Assembly: GCA_016720075.1 (NCBI GenBank)
Contig: JADJXW010000001.1
Coordinates: forward strand, 248,001-312,000
Direction of reading: 5' to 3'
DNA from: Pseudomonadota bacterium
GTDB lineage: Bacteria; Pseudomonadota; Gammaproteobacteria; Steroidobacterales; Steroidobacteraceae
DNA: 64,000 nt
The position numbers were made by a program, and so were the translations under genes. Of this stretch, positions 58,997 to 64,000 are shown in pieces; within the stretch, counting starts at the first letter, position 1, and the number at the start of each line of letters is the position of its first letter. Under the pieces are notes generated by a model. That model saw nothing but the letters and a program-made list of their open reading frames with translations, was not told the origin of the DNA and ran no database searches.

Positions 58997-59665
58997 ATGG
59001 CAAGCCCCGCGCGCGTGCGCGAAGATGTGCGCGTGAAAAGCGATAACCATCCGCGCCTCGAGCGCTGCGATCTCGAGCAGTGCGAAGGCCGCTGCTGCTA
59101 CGACGGCGTCTACCTACTGCCGAAGGAAGAGCAATTCCTGCGCGAACTGGTGGCCCGAGTGCCGGCGCTGGAAGCGGCGGTGCCGAAGGAGTTCATCGTC
59201 GATGGCTACTGGAGCGGCGCGTTCTTCGGGCGCAAGACCGCAACGCGTCCCCATGATTACCGCAGCCTCGACTATCCGGCGCATTTCAGCCGCACGCGCT
59301 GCGTGTTCGCGGATGCGAAGGGCTACTGCGAGCTGGAGAAGCTGGCGCGCACGAACGGCATGCATCCGTGGTCGTTCAAGCCCACCACGTGCTGGATGTT
59401 CCCGCTGCAGGACGACGACGGTGAGCCCGCGGCGCCGGTCGCTGGCGCGGAGGATGATCCGTACCACACGACGGAATATCCGGGTTATGCGACCTGCGTG
59501 CCTTGCGGCAGTCATCACGCGAAGGGGCAGCCCTGGCGCGAAGCGCTGCGCGAGGAGATCGACTACCTGGCTGCTGCAACGCAGATGCCGCTGCTGGGCT
59601 CTCCCGGACACACAGTGGATGAACTGCTGGCGCAGATCGAGCAGGCGAAAAAAAACCCCGCCTGA
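58997..59665 (+). CDS. Cysteine-cluster protein (YkgJ/DUF3109-like)
   Basis: 222 residues. The N-terminal part holds the Cys pattern ERCDLEQCEGRCCYDGVYLL, here split as C-x4-C-x3-CC, typical of Zn/Fe-binding YkgJ-type or DUF3109-like proteins. Further Cys occur in RTRCVFADAKGYCELEK, TTCWMFPL and CVPCGSHH, enough for a metal centre. No signal peptide. The stop codon lies inside a terminator hairpin. Function unknown; metal binding is inferred from the cysteines. Confidence 0.72.
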   Translation: MASPARVREDVRVKSDNHPRLERCDLEQCEGRCCYDGVYLLPKEEQFLRELVARVPALEAAVPKEFIVDGYWSGAFFGRKTATRPHDYRSLDYPAHFSRTRCVFADAKGYCELEKLARTNGMHPWSFKPTTCWMFPLQDDDGEPAAPVAGAEDDPYHTTEYPGYATCVPCGSHHAKGQPWREALREEIDYLAAATQMPLLGSPGHTVDELLAQIEQAKKNPA

Positions 59666-59675
59666 GGGCGGGGTT
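59648..59675 (-). terminator. Strong Rho-independent terminator (minus strand)
   Basis: A 9-bp stem AACCCCGCC/GGCGGGGTT with a 4-base loop is followed on the minus strand by eight Ts (59655-59648). On the plus strand it has only a weak T content, so it mainly ends transcripts coming from the right, such as the candidate RNA at 59650-59970 or the acyl-CoA dehydrogenase mRNA. It overlaps the end of the cysteine-cluster gene. Confidence 0.9.
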
Positions 59676-59970
59676 GTTCAGTTCGAGCGCTGTCCCTAGA
59701 TCAATCAACAAGACGAGTATTCACTCGTATTGGACATCAAAAGTTTCTCCGGCTGACGTCCGGGACCTGCTGTGGAGCAAGTCCAACCGACCTCGCGGTC
59801 CGGGCGCCAATTCGCCCGTCGTTCGTCGCGACCACCTGCAAATGAGGTTGTCGCATACCGTGCCCACCTCGATCGCCTGGGTTTCTTATGTGTCTTCGAT
59901 CCAACAAAGGATCGAAATCTGAAGAATTCCAGCAGGTTGATTGCTGCGTAATACGCCACTACCAACCTCG
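59650..59970 (-). ncRNA. Candidate structured RNA
   Basis: This lower-GC stretch has no credible gene but many hairpins before the terminator. They are AGGTTG/CAACCT (59934-59939 with 59963-59968) enclosing GCGT/ACGC; TTCGATCC/GGATCGAA (59895-59916, 8 bp); a 9-bp stem at 59763-59784; and ACGAGT/ACTCGT (59713-59728). In the 59763-59784 stem the only non-Watson-Crick pair is C-A on the plus strand but G-U on the minus strand, pointing to a minus-strand RNA. A TAGACT -10-like box (59982-59977) would start it near 59970. It could instead be the acyl-CoA dehydrogenase 3' UTR. No match to tmRNA, 6S, RNase P or SRP RNA. Confidence 0.45.
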
Positions 59971-60046
59971 GATGCGAGTCTAGCGCGATTTCTGTTGCAA
60001 TTGTGCATGTCTTCGCGATGCGACATATTCCTGCCTGCGCAGGAAC

Positions 60047-61216
60047 CTAGAACGCGTTGTACCCGGTGAGTTCGCGGCCCACGGCAAGCTGATGGATGGT
60101 TTCGGTGCCCTCGTAGGTCACCACGCTTTCCAGGTTCAGCATGTGGCGGATCGGGCCATGCTCGGCGCTGATGCCCGCGCCACCCAGCATGTCGCGACAG
60201 TCGCGCGCCACATCCAGCGCCATGCGGCAGTTGTTCCACTTCACCATGGACACCTGTGCCGGCGTCATCGCGCCGCGATCCTTGAGCTGCGCCAGCTGCA
60301 GCGCCATAAGCTGCGCGCCGCTGATGCGCCGGCTCATGTCGGCAAGGCGGATCTGGATGGCCTGGTTCTCGGCCAGCCTGCGTCCGAACAGTTCGCGTGA
60401 AGCCGTGTATTCCAGCAGTTCGGCGAGGCAGGCCTGCGCCGCGCCGATCACGCCCCAGCAGATGCCGTAGCGCGCCTGGGTCAGGCACGAAAGCGGACCC
60501 TTAAGGCCGACGATGCCGGGCAGCACGTTCGCGGCCGGGATGCGCACATCATCGAAGAAAAGCGAGGAGGTCACCGAGGCGCGCAGGCTGAACTTGTTGC
60601 CGATCTCGCGCGCCTCGAAGCCCTTCATGCCGCGCTCCACCAGGAAGCCGCGGATGCCGTCATCGGTCTGCGCCCAGACCACGGCCAGGTGCGCCAGCGA
60701 TCCATTGGTGATCCACATCTTCGAGCCGGAAAGGACCCAGTCGGCGCCCTGGCGGCGCGCATGCGTGCGGATGTTGGCGGGATCAGAGCCGCCCTGCGAT
60801 TCGGTGAGGCCGAAGCAGCCGATGACTTCCCCGCGCGCCATCGCCGGCAGCCAGCGCTGCTTCTGCTCCTCGCTGCCGTAGCGATGCAGCGGGAACATGC
60901 ACAGCGAGGTCTGCACCGACGAAAAACTGCGCAGCGCGCTGTCGCCGCGCTCCAGTTCCTGCGAGATCAGCCCATAGCCGATCGAGCCCAGGCCCGCGCA
61001 GCCATAGCCCTCGAGCGGCGCGCCGAAAAGCCCAAGCGATGCCATGTGCGGCACCAGTTCGCCGGGGAAGCGATGCTGCTCGAAGCATTCGCGGATGATG
61101 GGCAGGACTTTCTCGTCCACCAGCCGCGCCACGCTGTCGCGCACGGCGATGTCTTCGGGCGCGAAGTGCGCCGAGACATCGAGGAAATCGGCAGGGGAGG
61201 CGCGCATGGGGCTCAT
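60047..61216 (-). CDS. Glutaryl-CoA dehydrogenase-like acyl-CoA dehydrogenase
   Basis: 389 residues. Features typical of GcdH: GLISQELERGDSALRSFSSVQTSL in two phrases, CFGLTESQGGSDP, WVLSGSKMWITNGSLAH, GLKGPLSCLTQARYGICWG, and the catalytic base in NLESVVTYEGTETIHQLAVGR (Glu of YEGT). GcdH oxidises and decarboxylates glutaryl-CoA to crotonyl-CoA in lysine/tryptophan and aromatic degradation, using FAD and an electron-transfer flavoprotein. Downstream lies the structured intergenic region; upstream, the 32-bp repeats. No other genes of the pathway are here. Confidence 0.85.
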   Translation of the reverse strand: MSPMRASPADFLDVSAHFAPEDIAVRDSVARLVDEKVLPIIRECFEQHRFPGELVPHMASLGLFGAPLEGYGCAGLGSIGYGLISQELERGDSALRSFSSVQTSLCMFPLHRYGSEEQKQRWLPAMARGEVIGCFGLTESQGGSDPANIRTHARRQGADWVLSGSKMWITNGSLAHLAVVWAQTDDGIRGFLVERGMKGFEAREIGNKFSLRASVTSSLFFDDVRIPAANVLPGIVGLKGPLSCLTQARYGICWGVIGAAQACLAELLEYTASRELFGRRLAENQAIQIRLADMSRRISGAQLMALQLAQLKDRGAMTPAQVSMVKWNNCRMALDVARDCRDMLGGAGISAEHGPIRHMLNLESVVTYEGTETIHQLAVGRELTGYNAF

Positions 61217-61258
61217 GCGCGCGGATTCTACGCCACGGCCCGAAGGGCCTGCTCGTAC

Positions 61259-61356
61259 GCTTACGCGGCGAGGCTAAAGCCCGGTTCGCCGCTTACGCGG
61301 CGAGCCTAAAGGCCGGTTCGCCGCTTACGCGGCGAGCCTAAAGGCCGGTTCGCCGC

Positions 61357-61371
<15 letters not shown>
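61259..61371. repeat. Three and a half tandem copies of a 32-bp hairpin repeat
   Basis: Units start at 61259, 61291 and 61323, with a partial fourth at 61355 that runs into the 3' end of rpoH and contains its stop codon. Each unit holds a 6-bp hairpin (CGCCGC-TTAC-GCGGCG across unit junctions) and a small hairpin: GGC-TAAA-GCC in unit 1 but GCC-TAAA-GGC in units 2 and 3, a swapped base pair that keeps pairing. Resembles a REP-like palindromic element. Confidence 0.92.
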
Positions 61372-62223
<852 letters not shown>

Positions 62224-62251
62224 GAGCAACTACCTCCAGTTCCCATCGATG

Positions 62252-62278
62252 TTAGCACTCCTGTACTTCGAGTGCTAA
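62252..62278. promoter_or_regulatory. CIRCE element (HrcA operator) in the rpoH leader
   Basis: TTAGCACTC-N9-GAGTGCTAA, an exact match to the CIRCE consensus with the exact 9-base spacer. It sits 28 bases upstream of the rpoH start codon and about 20 bases downstream of the predicted -10 box, the position of HrcA sites in groESL and dnaK leaders. It implies HrcA represses rpoH transcription until heat or misfolding inactivates HrcA. Confidence 0.96.
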
Positions 62279-62297
62279 ACCTCGGTCTGGTTCCCGG

Positions 62298-62327
62298 AAA
62301 GTAGAACTATTTATGCTTCTAAATCAA
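62298..62327 (-). promoter_or_regulatory. Predicted sigma70 promoter of rpoH
   Basis: TTGATT (62327-62322), an 18-base spacer and TACTTT (62303-62298) on the minus strand, in a locally AT-rich stretch right after the ftsX stop. The start would fall near 62291, placing the CIRCE element in the first 40 transcribed bases. Confidence 0.5.
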
Positions 62328-62335
62328 TAACTTGA

Positions 62336-63253
62336 TTAAGATCGCGGTTCGATGCGAGCCAGGTGACGGGCCGCCGCCAGCCAGGCCCCCAGTACGCCAA
62401 GCAGGGCGCCGACACCCAGCAGGATTCCCAGCTCCCGCCAGCCGGGCGCCAGCAGCCGGAAGCTGCTGCCATAGCTCTGCGCCAGTCGCGCCACCGGCGC
62501 ATCGAGCAGCTGCAGCGCCGTCCAGGCCAGCAGCGCCGCCAGCAGCGCGCCAGCCACGCCGTAGAGCAGGCCCGTATAGAGGAACGGTCGCCGCACGAAG
62601 GCGTTGCTGCCGCCGACCAGCTTGGTGACCTCGATCTCCGCGCGGCGGCTGTAGATCTCCAGCCGGATCGTGTTGCCCACCACGGCCAGCACGCCCACCC
62701 CCAGCAGCGCCGAGGCGCCCAGCACCAGCCGCCGCAGCAGGTCGAGGATGGCGTTGAGGCGCTTCACCCAGTCGCTGTCGATCTGCACCAGTTCCACCTC
62801 GGGCCAGGCGGCGATATAGCGGCGCAGTGATTCCATGTGCGCCGGGTCGGCGGCGTCAGTCTTCGGCCGCACATCGAGCGCATGCGGCAGCGGATTGCCT
62901 TCGAGCACGTCGAGCGCGGCGCCAAAGCCGCTCTGCTCGCGAAACTGTTTCAGCGCTTCGTCGGCCGCGATGAATTCCACGCGCGCGATGCCGCTGCGCT
63001 GCCGCAGGCTCGCCGCCAGCTGCCGCGCCTTTTCAATGGGCACGTCGCGTTTGAAATACACGGATACATCCACGGCGTTGGCGAACTCACCGGTGGAACT
63101 GCGCACGCTGTGGATGCCCAGCGCCAGAGCCGTGGGCAGCGTCAGCGCGATGGCGATCACCAGCACCGTGAAGGCGGTGGACACGGGCGCGCGCGCCAGG
63201 CGACCGGCGGCGAACAGCGCGGACTGCACATGGCGCAGCAGCCAGCCGCTCAT
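62336..63253 (-). CDS. ftsX: Cell division ABC-like permease FtsX
   Basis: 305 residues. Topology of FtsX: one N-terminal helix (about 25-47), a large periplasmic domain (about 48-170, with SVYFKRDVPIEKARQLAASL and WPEVELVQIDSDWVKRL), then three C-terminal helices (about 172-195, 220-245, 268-292) with RRAEIEVTKLVGGSNAFVRRPFLYTG split across the coupling region. With FtsE it activates peptidoglycan hydrolases at the septum through EnvC. Start overlaps the ftsE stop (ATGA). Confidence 0.95.
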   Translation of the reverse strand: MSGWLLRHVQSALFAAGRLARAPVSTAFTVLVIAIALTLPTALALGIHSVRSSTGEFANAVDVSVYFKRDVPIEKARQLAASLRQRSGIARVEFIAADEALKQFREQSGFGAALDVLEGNPLPHALDVRPKTDAADPAHMESLRRYIAAWPEVELVQIDSDWVKRLNAILDLLRRLVLGASALLGVGVLAVVGNTIRLEIYSRRAEIEVTKLVGGSNAFVRRPFLYTGLLYGVAGALLAALLAWTALQLLDAPVARLAQSYGSSFRLLAPGWRELGILLGVGALLGVLGAWLAAARHLARIEPRS

Positions 63254-63948
63254 CGTTCGGCCTCCATCGAGGGCACGACGAGCTTCTCCGTGGCCGGATC
63301 CTGCACCTTGCCGTCGGCGACGATGATCTCGCGCAGGCCCGAGGCCTTCACCAGGTCGATGTCGTGCGTGGCGATCACCACGGTGACGCCCACCTCGTTG
63401 AAACGCCGGAACAGGCCCATCACTTCCATGGACAGCGCCGGGTCGAGGTTGCCGGTGGGTTCATCGGCGATCAGCAGCTTGGGTTTCACCACCACGGCGC
63501 GCGCGATGCCCACGCGCTGCTGTTCGCCCACGGAAAGCTCCAGCGGCAGCGCCTGCGCGCGATCGAGCAGCCCGACCTGGTCGAGCGCCGCGCGCACGCG
63601 CTTGTCGATGTCTTTCAGCGGCGCATGCGCTGCGTGCAGCGGCAGCGCCACGTTGTCGAAGATGCTGCGCTCGGTGAGCAGGCGGTGATCCTGGAACACC
63701 ACGCCCAGCTGGCGGCGGAAGGCCGGAATGCGCCGCGAGGCCAGTGCCGCCGTGTTGCAGCCGTTGACCATGACCAGGCCGCGCGTGGGTCTTTCGAGCA
63801 GCGCGATGAGCTTCAGCACCGTGCTCTTGCCCGCGCCGGAGCGGCCGGTGAGGAACACCATCTCACCTTCACGGATCTCGAACGTGGCGCCGCTCAGGGC
63901 CTCGCGGCCGTTGGGATATCGCTTGCTGGCGCGGTCGAAGCGGATCAT
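63250..63948 (-). CDS. ftsE: Cell division ATP-binding protein FtsE
   Basis: 232 residues. Walker A GRSGAGKST (near 35), Q-loop VVFQDHRLL, signature LSVGEQQRVGIARA (Val in place of the second Gly of LSGGE), Walker B LLIADEPTGNLDP and switch His in VIATHDIDLV. It powers FtsX at the division septum. Upstream bases to the window edge contain no further gene start; ftsY would normally be the next gene. Confidence 0.96.
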   Translation of the reverse strand: MIRFDRASKRYPNGREALSGATFEIREGEMVFLTGRSGAGKSTVLKLIALLERPTRGLVMVNGCNTAALASRRIPAFRRQLGVVFQDHRLLTERSIFDNVALPLHAAHAPLKDIDKRVRAALDQVGLLDRAQALPLELSVGEQQRVGIARAVVVKPKLLIADEPTGNLDPALSMEVMGLFRRFNEVGVTVVIATHDIDLVKASGLREIIVADGKVQDPATEKLVVPSMEAER

Positions 63949-64000
63949 GTGCGCCTACTTTACCCCGCCGCCCGCGAGCGGGGGACCCGTGCCCAGCAGC

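Noticed and set aside
59705..59965. An 86-codon minus-strand frame in the candidate RNA region
   Set aside because: No ribosome-binding site or recognisable motif, and it runs through the predicted stems; structure explains the region better than coding.

Overview
The window is high-GC chromosomal DNA from a Gammaproteobacterium, most likely an environmental member of the Xanthomonadales/Nevskiales/Steroidobacterales neighbourhood. Reasons: the rpoH-ftsX-ftsE order at the right end, two-subunit gltBD, two TonB-dependent receptors, YadG/YadH- and YdbH/YdbL-type genes, and a good sigma54 promoter. The lineage is inferred from gene content alone. No rRNA, tRNA, CRISPR array, phage or insertion sequence was seen; this is ordinary, densely packed chromosome with overlapping (ATGA-type) operons.

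Layout. 0-10 kb: a tightly coupled operon of a peptidase-MA/TPR protein (cut by the window edge), MoxR ATPase, DUF58, BatA-like vWA protein, a giant DUF4175 membrane protein and a GlcD-like flavoprotein. 10-17 kb: Tat-exported SDR plus cytochrome c', a secreted pair with a DUF6152 protein, a TerC/SBF-transporter/HD-protein operon, and a CsgG-like lipid-free secreted protein. 17-24 kb: YadGH exporter, pyrF, then a class III substrate-binding protein, a TonB receptor and a molybdate-type regulator, which together look like an oxyanion (molybdate?) uptake locus. 24-34 kb: YdbH/YdbL, a CDF metal exporter with a His-Asp hexamer repeat, PAP2 phosphatase, glycosyltransferase, an odd membrane-anchored response regulator, a hydrolase, bactofilin, DUF924, and a predicted sigma54-driven small RNA. 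34-41 kb: gltBD. 41-49 kb: an organophosphate-scavenging cluster (GDPD, TonB receptor, nucleotide pyrophosphatase-type phosphodiesterase, phytase-like/choice-of-anchor I fusion). 49-60 kb: accessory enzymes (LigI-like lactonase, ArsR-SRPBCC pair, TrmO, a Tat-exported Mo hydroxylase, a LysR-regulated beta-propeller) and a ruined peptidase gene. 60-64 kb: glutaryl-CoA dehydrogenase, a structured intergenic region, 32-bp tandem repeats, rpoH with a perfect CIRCE element, ftsX and ftsE.

The most interesting signals are non-coding: (1) a complete sigma54 promoter followed by a roughly 100-nt RNA with its own terminator at 33.0 kb; (2) a hairpin-rich, lower-GC region ending in a strong terminator at 59.65-59.97 kb, including a stem whose one non-Watson-Crick pair is G-U only on the minus strand; (3) a perfect HrcA/CIRCE operator in the rpoH leader; (4) a 32-bp hairpin repeat fused to the 3' end of rpoH with a covarying base pair.

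Caution on quality: at least four conserved genes (ABC ATPase near 18.19 kb, TonB receptor near 42.36 kb, secreted protein near 52.17 kb, Mo hydroxylase near 54.28 kb) carry single frame breaks with both halves fully conserved, one gene (55.9-56.9 kb) is broken many times, and a 129-base stretch contains only G and C. This pattern points to sequencing/assembly error at least as much as to real pseudogenes.
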